Position numbers and translations under genes: made by a program
Assembly (NCBI GenBank): GCA_947087645.1
Contig: CAMUDN010000007.1
Span: 17,167-81,166, forward strand
Source: an uncultured Bulleidia sp.
GTDB taxonomy: Bacteria > Bacillota_I > Bacilli_A > Erysipelotrichales > Erysipelotrichaceae
Direction: 5' to 3'
DNA length: 64,000 nt
The notes under the pieces: model-generated
Told to the model about the DNA's origin: nothing
Databases searched by the model: none
What the model saw: only the letters and a program-made list of their open reading frames with translations
Shown: positions 15,853 to 24,394 of the stretch, in pieces
Layout: every line of letters begins with the position of its first letter
Numbering within the stretch: position 1 is the first letter of the stretch

Positions 15853-16992
15853 ATGGAAATTTATTATCAGCCAAGTAGGATTTATTTTGAGTATGATTCT
15901 TTGAATCAGTTGCCAAATATTTTAAAGAAATATGGAAAGAAAATTTTTATTGTTACTACACCGGATGAACCGTTGGTTCCGCTGTATAATCGTGTAAAAG
16001 CACTGTGTGAGGATAATGGTTTAGAATATTTACACTTTGATCAGGTTACACCAAATCCAAGTTCAACAATGATTGAAAAAGGACATGAAATGTTAAATGC
16101 ATATCATGCAGATGTTGTTTTAGCTGTTGGTGGTGGTAGTTCAATTGATACAGCGAAAGTATTGGCATTGACAAACCAAGATGAAACAATTGATTGGGAT
16201 ATGTTGTTTGAAAAATTTGATTCTCCATATGGAGATTATGGAGTTTACTCTGAAAATGTTTTACCAATTATTTCGGTTCCAACAACATCAGGTACAGGAT
16301 CTCAAGTTACACAGGCAGCTGTTATTTCTAGAAATCATGATAAGTGTACGATTTATCATCCTCAATGCATTTCAAAAGAAGTGATTTTGGATCCTAGTTT
16401 AGTAGCTACATTACCATTGAAGATGAGTATGGCAACTGGATTTGATGCATTTACACATGCTTTTGAAAGTTATTTAAATGTACATCACAGTGTGTATTCT
16501 CGTTTTGACAGTGTAAATGCAATTAAGATGATTTGTGAATATTTACCAAAATTACATGAGGATATCACAAATATTGAATATAGAAAATACATGAGTTTAT
16601 CGGATACTTTAGCAGGAAAAGCATTATCAAACTCTGGAGCTGATATTCCACATCCATTGAGTGAAATCATTGGTGGTATTACGAATATGACGCATGGTGT
16701 TGCGTTGGCGTGTGTGTTTGTACCTTTTGTGAGCGTTATGAATGACAAGCACAAAGAAGATTTCGCACAATTAGCTGATATCATGGATCCTTCAAAATCA
16801 AATCATGATGCGAAAGAATTAACAGGTATCGTTGCTGATTTCATGGAATCTATTGGTATGAATGTATCATTAAAAACAATGGGTGTAACACAAAATCAAT
16901 TTAATGAAATTTGTAGTTCACCTATTCTACATCATTTGCCATTCGCATCTTATGAAGAATGCATTAAAATTTTAGAACAGTCTTATGAATAA
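15853..16992 (+). CDS. Iron-containing alcohol dehydrogenase
   Basis: A 379-residue NAD(P)-dependent group III dehydrogenase (PF00465) that interconverts an alcohol or polyol with an aldehyde or ketone. Family landmarks are the nucleotide loop VVLAVGGGSSIDTAK, the PTTSGTGSQVT motif, metal ligands in GFDAFTHAFESY (Asp and His), and further histidines in IPHPLSEIIGGITNMTHGVALA. No strong ribosome site precedes the ATG; translation may be coupled to the gene ending 10 bases upstream. With the epimerase, PTS and transketolase genes it suggests oxidation of a polyol phosphate or reduction of a sugar-derived aldehyde. Confidence 0.88.
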   Translation: MEIYYQPSRIYFEYDSLNQLPNILKKYGKKIFIVTTPDEPLVPLYNRVKALCEDNGLEYLHFDQVTPNPSSTMIEKGHEMLNAYHADVVLAVGGGSSIDTAKVLALTNQDETIDWDMLFEKFDSPYGDYGVYSENVLPIISVPTTSGTGSQVTQAAVISRNHDKCTIYHPQCISKEVILDPSLVATLPLKMSMATGFDAFTHAFESYLNVHHSVYSRFDSVNAIKMICEYLPKLHEDITNIEYRKYMSLSDTLAGKALSNSGADIPHPLSEIIGGITNMTHGVALACVFVPFVSVMNDKHKEDFAQLADIMDPSKSNHDAKELTGIVADFMESIGMNVSLKTMGVTQNQFNEICSSPILHHLPFASYEECIKILEQSYE

Positions 16993-17770
16993 GATTGATG
17001 CTGTTTTTCTTGATTTGGATGGAACTTTATTAAATTCGAAAAAGGTTGTCAGTCAAAAAAACAAGCAGGTTTTGATGCACTGTATGAATAGTGGAATTGA
17101 TGTTTATATTGTGAGTGGTAGACCCATATTTTATGTGGACCAAATTGCGAATTCGATTGATCAAAGATGTAGTCGAGTTGCATTTAATGGGGCGGTGTAT
17201 AAAATAAATGGGGAAGCATTCAAAACAAATATAGATATTGTATCTTTGAAAAATTTATGGGATAGCATCCAAAAGAATTCGATTCAGAAATACTATTTAA
17301 AAGGTGTGGACACTGTATATTGCAGTGATGATGATGTTCGATTTACCTATGGAGATTTAGAAAATGAAGGTAAAATAAAAGTATATCGAAATATTGAATC
17401 TTTTGATAGAATTCAAACGGATATTTATAAAGTCTTACTTGTGGATGAAGATGAAGATAGGTTAAATACTTTAAAGCAAGAGTGTGATGCTTTTGTTTCT
17501 ATTACTTCGTCACATGTAAAGAGCCTTGACATCATGGCTAATCATATCGACAAGGGTGATGTTGTTAAAAAGATTTGTAAAGAACATCAATATAAGAGCA
17601 CAATCGCATTTGGTGATGATATGAATGATATATCAATGTTAGAAGTTGTTGATTATGGGTACGCAATGAAGAATGCTTCAAAGTATCTTTTAGGAAAAAC
17701 AAAATATATTACGGAATATACAAATGAAGAAGATGGAGTTGCTAAAACAATTCTTAAATATGTGGATTAA
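16985..17770 (+). CDS. Cof-type HAD-IIB hydrolase
   Basis: A 261-residue sugar-phosphate phosphatase-like protein. HAD motif I is FLDLDGTLLNSKK (Asp10/Asp12 in that region), motif II lies in IVSGRP, and motifs III-IV are in DKGDVVKK and IAFGDDMNDISML. The C2B cap of Cof proteins fills the centre. The start overlaps the dehydrogenase end by 8 bases. The substrate is unknown; in this operon it may remove excess sugar phosphate to prevent toxicity. A terminator follows immediately. Confidence 0.87.
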   Translation: MNKIDAVFLDLDGTLLNSKKVVSQKNKQVLMHCMNSGIDVYIVSGRPIFYVDQIANSIDQRCSRVAFNGAVYKINGEAFKTNIDIVSLKNLWDSIQKNSIQKYYLKGVDTVYCSDDDVRFTYGDLENEGKIKVYRNIESFDRIQTDIYKVLLVDEDEDRLNTLKQECDAFVSITSSHVKSLDIMANHIDKGDVVKKICKEHQYKSTIAFGDDMNDISMLEVVDYGYAMKNASKYLLGKTKYITEYTNEEDGVAKTILKYVD

Positions 17771-17796
17771 CATGGGAACATTTCCATGTTTTTTTA
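17769..17796 (+). terminator. Rho-independent terminator closing the PTS-ADH operon
   Basis: AACATGG / CCATGTT stem, 8-base loop, seven-T tail starting at the stop codon of the HAD gene. Confidence 0.85.
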
Positions 17797-17831
17797 CTAA
17801 TGTATTAATGATCTTGCGGAGGTAATTAAGT

Positions 17832-19355
17832 ATGAATCAAAGGGTTATTCGAATTATTCAATTGTTGTTAAATCAAGAAGATTATATGACAGTCGATCAA
17901 ATCAAAGAGGTTGTAAAAGCTTCAAACAAGACTGTAAGAATGGATCTTAAGACGGTGGAAAGTGTTTGTGCACCGTATAATATTGAGTTGATTCGAAAAC
18001 AAGGGATGGGAATTCGAATGGAAGGGCCGGATTCGGCAAAGCTGGCTCTTAAAAATAAATATATCATTGAAGTAGATACCAATCAGGAGTTTTCCCCTTT
18101 GGCTAGACAGTCTTATATTGCCCTAAGAATTCTTACTGCAACAGATCCATGCAAGACGAGTATGTTAGGGGGAGAATTATATGTATCAAAAGCAACGATT
18201 CATAAGGATGTACATGCGTTAAGGGGTTATTTTAGACATAAAAAACTGGAAATTGTGTCAAGTAATGTAGGTATCTATGTAAAGGGCAAGGAAAGACATA
18301 TTCGTGATTGTATTTTTGATTTTATGACACAAAGTGAAAAGTACAATATATTGAGTGAGTTGATTTTGAATCCGGACTATAGGAGTACAGATTATTTTAT
18401 TTATCCTTCTATCGACTATGCGGATAAGAATTATTATGATTTGTTTAATGTTGTTTTAGAAACAAAGTTACCTTTATTTGATGAATTATCATTTGATCGT
18501 ATGCAAAGACTGTTGATCCTTGCTTTTATTTCCTACATCAGAATCTTAGATGATTGTTCTGTGTCCTTATCGAAGGATTTCATGAATAAATTGGAAAATT
18601 TAAATTATTATCAAGAGGCAGAAATCATTTGTGAAGCTATAGAAAAAGCTTATTCGATATCTTTTGATGAAACTGAAGTACATTATTTACAGGTGCATAT
18701 TCAGTCTATTGTTTCGGAATCGAACGAAAAAAACACAAATACAAGTGCTAAGGTCATGGCTTATCAGTTGATTCATGGTTGGATGAAACAGCTTGATTAT
18801 CCATTTGATAAAGATGAAGAATTATTCTCATCATTATATCGTCATTGTAAGCCGGCCATTACGCGTTTGGAGCACAATATTCCCATGGAAAATACGCTAT
18901 TGCCGATAATCAAAAATCAATTTCGAAATACGTTTCTAATTACGAAGGATTGTTGTAAAGATATAGAAAGAAACTTTGGATATGTGATCAGTGATGATGA
19001 AATTGGCTATTTGACATTGCATCTTGTGGCAGCTTTAGATCGAGAGAAGAAGAAATTAAATGTACTTTTAATTAGTGAAAATAGTGTTGGTGTAAATAAG
19101 CTTCTTCAACAAAGAATCAATGACTTAGTTCCGTATATGAATATATCAAGAATCATTGATGTACGTTCTTATCGCGATGAAGATTTAAGCGAATATGATT
19201 TATTCCTATCTACAACAAGTGCAACGATTATAACAGATAAATCTGTGGTAAAAATCAGTCCTATATTAGATGAGGCGGATATCTTAAAACTGAATACAGT
19301 TGGCTATGAGTATTTTAAAGAGAAGAACAATCCAAGTCAATATACGAAAGAATAG
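17832..19355 (+). CDS. PRD-containing BglG/MtlR-type transcriptional regulator
   Basis: A 507-residue PTS-controlled activator. Two N-terminal winged-helix regions (about 1-60 with SNKTVRMDLKTVE, and 90-150 with SKATIHKDVHALRGY) show it binds DNA rather than RNA. Two PRD domains follow (about 180-285 and 290-395, with conserved histidines such as EVHYLQVHIQSI and GYLTLHLVAAL). The tail is EIIB-like (VLLISENSVGVNKLLQQRI), but the phospho-cysteine of real EIIB(Gat) domains is missing, and there is no EIIA domain. PRD histidine phosphorylation by HPr or the neighbouring EII proteins should set its activity. It probably controls the surrounding sugar operons. GGAGG precedes the ATG. Confidence 0.87.
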   Translation: MNQRVIRIIQLLLNQEDYMTVDQIKEVVKASNKTVRMDLKTVESVCAPYNIELIRKQGMGIRMEGPDSAKLALKNKYIIEVDTNQEFSPLARQSYIALRILTATDPCKTSMLGGELYVSKATIHKDVHALRGYFRHKKLEIVSSNVGIYVKGKERHIRDCIFDFMTQSEKYNILSELILNPDYRSTDYFIYPSIDYADKNYYDLFNVVLETKLPLFDELSFDRMQRLLILAFISYIRILDDCSVSLSKDFMNKLENLNYYQEAEIICEAIEKAYSISFDETEVHYLQVHIQSIVSESNEKNTNTSAKVMAYQLIHGWMKQLDYPFDKDEELFSSLYRHCKPAITRLEHNIPMENTLLPIIKNQFRNTFLITKDCCKDIERNFGYVISDDEIGYLTLHLVAALDREKKKLNVLLISENSVGVNKLLQQRINDLVPYMNISRIIDVRSYRDEDLSEYDLFLSTTSATIITDKSVVKISPILDEADILKLNTVGYEYFKEKNNPSQYTKE

Positions 19356-19382
19356 AGTTAGATAAGTCTAGCTCTTTTTTGT
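19354..19382 (+). terminator. Rho-independent terminator after the PRD regulator
   Basis: AGAGTTAGA / TCTAGCTCT stem (one G-T pair) and a T-run beginning at the stop codon. Confidence 0.8.
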
Positions 19383-19500
19383 GACTTAATAATTAGTAAA
19401 GCGTTTAAATTAATAGATGAAACATTTTGTATATAGATATAAAATATAACCATATAGAGTAAAGAGCTATACGAGTTATGCCTTAGGATAAACCGTAAAA

Positions 19501-20913
19501 GTGAATCCTGGTTGTCTGGATCATTCTCAAACATTTATGTTTACTGGCTTGGATTCGACTATGACAGTGGATGAATATGAAAAATTGCTCAAAGATTATG
19601 TGGGTAAAATTCAAAAAGTGTTTGATGCATATGAAGGGACAAAAGAAAAGCTGGTTCAGGCACAAAAGGCATTAAGTGATGTGCAAACGATTAGTGAAAG
19701 TTATGTAAATCTACAAAAGGCACAACAATCCTATGATATGGTGAATGCGAATGTAGCTGCTTCTTTAGAAAGTACGAAGGCATTTGAACAAGAAAAGCAA
19801 TCGAAAAAAAGGTTTATGATGTGGATGTATCTGAAAAGACAAATGCTAAAACGGATTATGATCGTACAGTCGGAAAAAAGCAAGCTTTACTAGATGCTGT
19901 TCAAGAATTGAATGGTCAAACTGAGGGTTTAAATAAAGAGATCTTAAAGAAGATGTAATTAAAGAGTGAAGCAGGTCAAAAGATAGGTGGTTTGAATTCT
20001 AAGATTCAAACTTTAAAGAATGAGATTTCTTCTTTAAAAGCAAATAAAGAAAAGCTCTTGGATTCTAAAAAGCAAGTCAGTACATGTTAAGAATAAACAA
20101 AGTGAATTACAAGACTTAAAAGATACAAGTAAAGAGTTAGAGCAGAAAATAAGTTCTACTAAGAGCGTTGTAGACGTGACTAAAAAAGAGTTAAATAGCC
20201 AATTAAGTGTAGTGGAATCAAAAAAGAATGCTTTGAATAATGCAAGAGATGCATATGATGCCTTATTATCTTTAGATGCAAATGTAAAGAATGCTTATAC
20301 TTTGTTGGAAAAGGCAAAAGTAGAAAACGAGAATGCCCAAAATAAACAAAATGAGATGCATACTAGGGTTGTAGAAAGTAGTGAAAAAGTAAATACAATT
20401 CAAAATAAGTTAAGTGGATTAAATGCAGATCAATTAGAATTAGAAAAGCTTCAAATGGTTTTCGAACATTTGCAAAAGAAGTAGTTGAATACGCAAATTC
20501 CTGAATTTAAATATAATGAAATCACGAATGCTTTAATAACATATAAAAAGGCATGGATCGATTTAGATATAAATCAATTGACTTATGAAGATGTAAAGAC
20601 AGTTTATTCTGAAAAGCAAGATGCCTGCAATAAGGCGAAACAGGCTTATGAAGAAGCGGTTGTAAAATAAAAAGAGGCACAAGATCAGTTAAATGTATAT
20701 CTGCAGGAACAAGAAAATAAAAAGCATGGTTCTTGGATGCGTGATACAAATGGCTGATGGTATAAACATCAAGATGGCTCATACACAAAGAATGATTTTG
20801 AAGTGATTTTAGGACAAACGTATTACTTTGATAGTAATGGTTATATGGTGACAGGATCTCAAAAAACAAATGAAAAAGACTATTACTTTAATGCTTCAGG
20901 TGCTATGGTTTAA
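19501..20913 (+). pseudogene. Broken surface protein: coiled coil plus choline-binding-type repeats
   Basis: A long Lys/Gln/Asn-rich coiled coil (for example LEQKISSTKSVVDVTKKELN) can be followed from about 19501 to 20700 only by changing frame near 19800 and near 20085 and by reading through stops at about 19956, 20482-20484, 20668-20670 and 20757. The end reads GSWMRDTNG-stop-WYKHQDGSYTKNDF and then YYFDSNGYMVTGSQ, which are CW_binding_1-type choline/cell-wall-binding repeats; the stop is a TGG-to-TGA change at the expected Trp. The intact protein would have been a long rod attached to teichoic acid choline or glucan. It lies inside the sugar cluster between the PRD regulator and EIIA. The original start is not certain. 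Confidence 0.8.
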
Positions 20914-20920
20914 GCAAATT

Positions 20921-20946
20921 AGAAAGGCCGAATATCGGTCTTTTCT
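20921..20946 (+). terminator. Terminator-like hairpin
   Basis: GGCCGA-ATA-TCGGTC with A-rich 5' and T-rich 3' flanks, after the broken surface protein gene. The stem is short, so moderate strength. Confidence 0.6.
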
Positions 20947-21051
20947 TTCGTTAACTTAGTTACCGTAATAATATGGCCATTTATATATGAGATAATGAGT
21001 ATTAAAACGATTTTGTACGTGATATTATACGTTTGAAAGGCAGGTTTATCT

Positions 21052-21525
21052 ATGTTTAATTTATTCAAAAAAAATAATGCTTTAGAGATTGGTAGTCCAA
21101 TAAATGGTAAAAGTATTCCAATAGAGGATGTAAAAGATCCTATGTTTTCTCAAAAAATGATGGGTGATGGAGTTGCCGTTGTACCAAGTGGAAATACATT
21201 TGTTGCCCCTTGTGATGGTGTGATTTCAGCACTATTTCCAAGTATGCATGCATATGGTATTACAGCTGCTGATGGAACAGAAATTTTAGTTCACATTGGT
21301 ATGGATACAGTCAATGAAAATGGAAATGGTTTTAAATCAAGTACTACACAGGGTGCTTCTGTGAAAAAAGGAGATGTCATCATTATAGCAGACATGGATT
21401 ATTTAACTCAAAAATATGACATGACTACAATGGTTATCGTAACCAGTTCAAAAGATAAAACAATTAAAGAACGTAATGAAAATCAAGATATTTCTGCAAC
21501 GGATACATTGTTTATTTTGAAATAA
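21052..21525 (+). CDS. PTS glucose-family EIIA component
   Basis: A free-standing 157-residue EIIA(Glc) (PF00358). The phosphorylated histidine is His81 in EILVHIGMDTVNENG and the catalytic helper is His66 in FPSMHAYGI; GDGVAVVPSGNTFVAP is the usual N-terminal signature. It takes phosphate from HPr and passes it to the EIIB domain of the permease at 13246, which lacks its own EIIA. AAGGCAGG lies upstream of the ATG. Nine bases separate it from the transketolase pair, so sugar uptake and pentose phosphate metabolism are co-expressed. Confidence 0.92.
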   Translation: MFNLFKKNNALEIGSPINGKSIPIEDVKDPMFSQKMMGDGVAVVPSGNTFVAPCDGVISALFPSMHAYGITAADGTEILVHIGMDTVNENGNGFKSSTTQGASVKKGDVIIIADMDYLTQKYDMTTMVIVTSSKDKTIKERNENQDISATDTLFILK

Positions 21526-21534
21526 GGAGTAAGT

Positions 21535-22344
21535 ATGACTAATTTAGAACAACATGCAAATAATATTCGTAAGAATATAGTTACTGAAGTATATAGTGCA
21601 AAGTCAGGACATCCAGGAGGCTCATTGAGTGCAGCGGATATCATGACAGAACTATACTTTGAACAGATGGATATCAATGAAGACAATGTAGCTACAATCA
21701 ATCGTGATCGTTTTGTATTGAGTAAGGGACATGCTAGTCCAGTATTGTATGCAACATTAAAAGAAAAAGGATTGTTAGAAGAAGATCTAACTACATTTAG
21801 ACATATTGATTCTAAACTGCAGGGACACCCTAATATGAATTATATTGCAGGTGTTGATATGTCTACAGGATCATTAGGACAAGGAATTTCTTGTGCTGTA
21901 GGTATGGCTATCTCAAATAAGGTAGATGGAAATAATCACCGTATCTATGCATTACTTGGAGATGGAGAATGTGAAGAAGGACAAGTATGGGAAGCAGCTA
22001 TGGCAGCTAGTCATTATAAGTTAGATAACTTATGTGCAATTCTTGATTATAATCATTTACAGATTGATGGAAACATTGAGGATGTAATTTCACCAGAACC
22101 ATTCGCTAGTAAATTCGAAGCATTTGGATGGAATGTATTAGATGTAAATGGACATGACTTTGATGAATTAAGAAATGCATTTAATCAAGCTAAACAAAAA
22201 AAAGATAAACCAACTATAATCATTGCTCATACTATTAAGGGAAAAGGTGTATCTTTCATGGAAGATAATTATGCATGGCATGGTGCAGCACCAAATGATG
22301 AACAATATGAAACAGCAATGAAAGAATTAGGAGGTCTTGAATAA
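21535..22344 (+). CDS. Transketolase, N-terminal (ThDP-binding) subunit
   Basis: Half of a split transketolase, which transfers two-carbon ketol units between sugar phosphates. The 269 residues carry the first histidine motif in AKSGHPGGSLSAADI, SKGHASPVLYA, and the thiamine-diphosphate motif GDGECEEGQVWEAAMAASHYKLDN. The gene starts after AAGGAG and overlaps the C-terminal half by one base (TAATG). A split transketolase in catabolic operons is common in Firmicutes and usually additional to a full-length housekeeping enzyme. Confidence 0.92.
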   Translation: MTNLEQHANNIRKNIVTEVYSAKSGHPGGSLSAADIMTELYFEQMDINEDNVATINRDRFVLSKGHASPVLYATLKEKGLLEEDLTTFRHIDSKLQGHPNMNYIAGVDMSTGSLGQGISCAVGMAISNKVDGNNHRIYALLGDGECEEGQVWEAAMAASHYKLDNLCAILDYNHLQIDGNIEDVISPEPFASKFEAFGWNVLDVNGHDFDELRNAFNQAKQKKDKPTIIIAHTIKGKGVSFMEDNYAWHGAAPNDEQYETAMKELGGLE

Positions 22345-23264
22345 TGGCAACGGCAACAAGAGAAGCATATGGAAAGACATTAGCAAAACTAATCGTAGAA
22401 CATGATGATCTATTTGTATTGGATGCTGACTTAACAAAATCAACGAAGACAATCGATGCCAAGAATGCTAGACCTGAACATCATTTCAATATGGGAATTG
22501 CCGAAGGAAATATGATGGCAGTAGCTGCTGGTATGGCAGCAAGTAATAAGGTTGTTTATGCATCAAGTTTTGCGATGTTTGCAGCAGGAAGAGCTTTTGA
22601 ACAAATTCGTAACAGTATTTGTTATCCAAACTTGAATGTAAAAGTATGTGCAACGCATGCTGGAATTACAGTCGGAGAAGATGGGGCAAGTCACCAATGT
22701 ATTGAAGACTTGGCACTTATGCGTTCGATTCCAAATATGAAAGTATTTCAGCCATGTGATGTCAAACAGACAGAAGAAATCATCAAGGCTGTATATGATA
22801 TTGAAGGACCATGTTATGTACGATTAGGAAGACTTGGAGTAGAGGATGTATATGATGAAAACTACAAGTATGAATTTGGCAAGGGAACCGTACTTAAAAA
22901 AGGAAGCAAGGTGGCTATTATTGTTTCTGGACTTATGGTACAGGAAAGCTTAAAAGCATATGATTTATTAGATAATAAACCAACAATCATCGATATTCCA
23001 ACCATCAAACCAATAGATAAGGAATTGATTATTGAAACAGCAAAAACACATGATGTGATTGTAACTGTGGAAGAACACAATATCTATGGCGGACTTGGAA
23101 GTGCAGTCAGCGAAGTACTTGCACCAGAAGGAATTGCATGCAGACAATATATGTTAGGAATGCAGGATACATTTGGTAGGAGTGGAAAACCAAAAGATCT
23201 ATTAGATTATTATGGTTTGGATGCAAAGCATATTGCAGAAAAAATAAAAAAAATTGCTGAATAG
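22344..23264 (+). CDS. Transketolase, C-terminal subunit
   Basis: The pyrimidine-binding and C-terminal domains of the split enzyme (306 residues). Conserved parts are NMGIAEGNMMAVAAGMAASNKVVYASSFA with the catalytic Glu, THAGITVGEDGASHQCIEDLALMR, and the closing VEEHNIYGGLGSAVSEVL. It must pair with the preceding subunit to form the active site. Translation is coupled through the one-base overlap. No terminator hairpin is obvious directly after the stop. Confidence 0.92.
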   Translation: MATATREAYGKTLAKLIVEHDDLFVLDADLTKSTKTIDAKNARPEHHFNMGIAEGNMMAVAAGMAASNKVVYASSFAMFAAGRAFEQIRNSICYPNLNVKVCATHAGITVGEDGASHQCIEDLALMRSIPNMKVFQPCDVKQTEEIIKAVYDIEGPCYVRLGRLGVEDVYDENYKYEFGKGTVLKKGSKVAIIVSGLMVQESLKAYDLLDNKPTIIDIPTIKPIDKELIIETAKTHDVIVTVEEHNIYGGLGSAVSEVLAPEGIACRQYMLGMQDTFGRSGKPKDLLDYYGLDAKHIAEKIKKIAE

Positions 23265-23316
23265 AGTATTTAAAAAGTCACTTTTCAATACTTTCTAATA
23301 AAATGGGTTTTATGTA

Positions 23317-23508
23317 TTGAAGCAAAATGATGGTTCTTATTTGGCAGTAGCAGACAATCCAGGTAAAGTGCCAGGTTCTCATGCTGCATATGTTAAAGAA
23401 GTTTCTTCAAGCGGAGATACAACAAAAGTATATAAGACTACATATGATAACAAAGGTGAAATAGCACATACTAAAGATAAGTTAAAGAAAAAAGGTGGAA
23501 AACCATGA
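23317..23508 (+). pseudogene. C-terminal fragment of a polymorphic-toxin-like protein
   Basis: About 60 residues are open without a proper start (only TTG at 23317, no ribosome site). The sequence, with DNPGKVPGSHAAYVKEV and KTTYDNKGEIAHTKDKLKKK, has the look of the toxin tip of secreted polymorphic toxins (a final domain after VPG-type linkers). The stop overlaps the next ATG (ATGA), typical of toxin-immunity pairs. Everything upstream of the tip is missing, so this is a truncated orphan tip. The toxic activity cannot be named. Confidence 0.5.
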
Positions 23509-23885
23509 AATATGAAGTAAAACAAACAACATTAGAAGACTATCTTCAACTAAAAATATAAGATCAAGATTTGTTTCCTAATGATGCTCCAAGCGGAACG
23601 AGTTATTATGATTTAGAACCTGAGAAAGGTGAAGCTCATATAGTTAAATTCGAACATGTTGAAAATGCAATTAAAATGTATATGAGTAAGAAAATTAGTT
23701 TTGAAGTTTTGTCCGAATGGATTGATTCAATAATTGCTCTAGATTTATTTCGTTTTGATGATAGTGACGACGATACACTTGATCGAGTTGCTGGATTAAC
23801 ATATTCTATTGACGATCTTAAAGAAGAAGTTAGTAAAATTGATTTGAACCTTTTAAAAAATACTTTAATCAAATACAAAAAATAA
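23505..23885 (+). pseudogene. Putative immunity-type gene with an internal stop
   Basis: Starts at the ATG overlapping the toxin-fragment stop (MKYEVKQTTLEDYLQLKI), meets TAA at 23559-23561, then stays open in the same frame from DQDLFPNDAPSG to 23885. The downstream part is acidic and helical (EWIDSIIALDLFRFDDSDDD), as many small immunity proteins are. Without the stop it would encode about 126 residues. No start codon with a ribosome site exists after the stop, so I treat it as a nonsense pseudogene. The family is not recognised. Confidence 0.55.
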
Positions 23886-23950
23886 AATAAGAAATTAAAG
23901 CAGCCTATTATGTTTTGAATATATAAAACTAGATAGGGATAAATCAACCT

Positions 23951-23985
23951 TTAAAAGCTATAGGGATTCGAACCTCGAATAATTC
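23951..23985 (-). other. Possible fossil of a tRNA 3' half
   Basis: On the minus strand GAGGTTCGAATCCCTATAGC has the TTCGAAT T-loop and a partial T-stem, but the stem is imperfect and no anticodon arm is visible upstream. It lies just below the intact tRNA-Arg and may be a remnant of an earlier tandem tRNA or of an integration event. Confidence 0.3.
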
Positions 23986-23991
23986 AAATGA

Positions 23992-24028
23992 AAAAATGTC
24001 CTAATTCTTGATGAATTAAGACATTTTT
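23992..24028 (-). terminator. Terminator of tRNA-Arg
   Basis: AAATGTC-C-TAATTC and GAATTA-A-GACATTT form a long stem with A/T runs, just downstream of the minus-strand tRNA gene. Confidence 0.75.
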
Positions 24029-24037
24029 GCTTTAAAA

Positions 24038-24114
24038 TGGCGTCCTCGAGGTGGTTCGAACACCCGATCTGTCGCTTAGGAGGCGACTGCATTCTCCAGC
24101 TGTGCTACGAGGAC
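24038..24114 (-). tRNA. tRNA-Arg (anticodon CCT)
   Basis: On the minus strand the acceptor GTCCTCG pairs with CGAGGAC, the anticodon arm is GTCGC-CTCCTAA-GCGAC (anticodon CCT, reads AGG), and the T-arm contains GTTCGAA. The discriminator is G and CCA is encoded (24038-24040). All arms fold normally. Confidence 0.93.
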
Positions 24115-24394
24115 AGAGTGTAATCTAATTCTACTACTTTTTAAAACAAAAATATATAGTGCTATAGCGTTAGAAAAATTTTTAATTAATATCATGATAG
24201 GGAACTAAAGAAATTTATTATTTCACTTTATTTTCACAAAAAACGCACTTTCTTTTCACATTTTAGTTATATATTATTATTGTCTTATATAAAAGACGAA
24301 AGAAATTTTAAATTTCTTTTCCCTCCCAAATAGAAAGAAATATGAGCTTGTGCCAGCAAGCTCTTTTTCTTGCTATAATAAGTAATAAGAGAGG
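24115..24394. other. Intergenic region upstream of tRNA-Arg and the esterase homologue
   Basis: No gene is seen. GAGCTTG-TGCCAG-CAAGCTC followed by TTTTTCTT (about 24344-24368) is a strong terminator-like hairpin. TATAAT at 24374-24379 is a likely -10 for the gene at 24395. A weak AAGAAATTT/AAATTTCTT inverted repeat lies at 24301-24318. Confidence 0.55.

Noticed and set aside
20757..20759. TGA read as tryptophan (recoded genetic code) because of the Trp-to-TGA position in the repeat protein and in the excisionase-like gene
   Set aside because: Both genes also carry TAA or TAG stops, and many intact genes here end in TGA, so the code is standard and these are nonsense changes.
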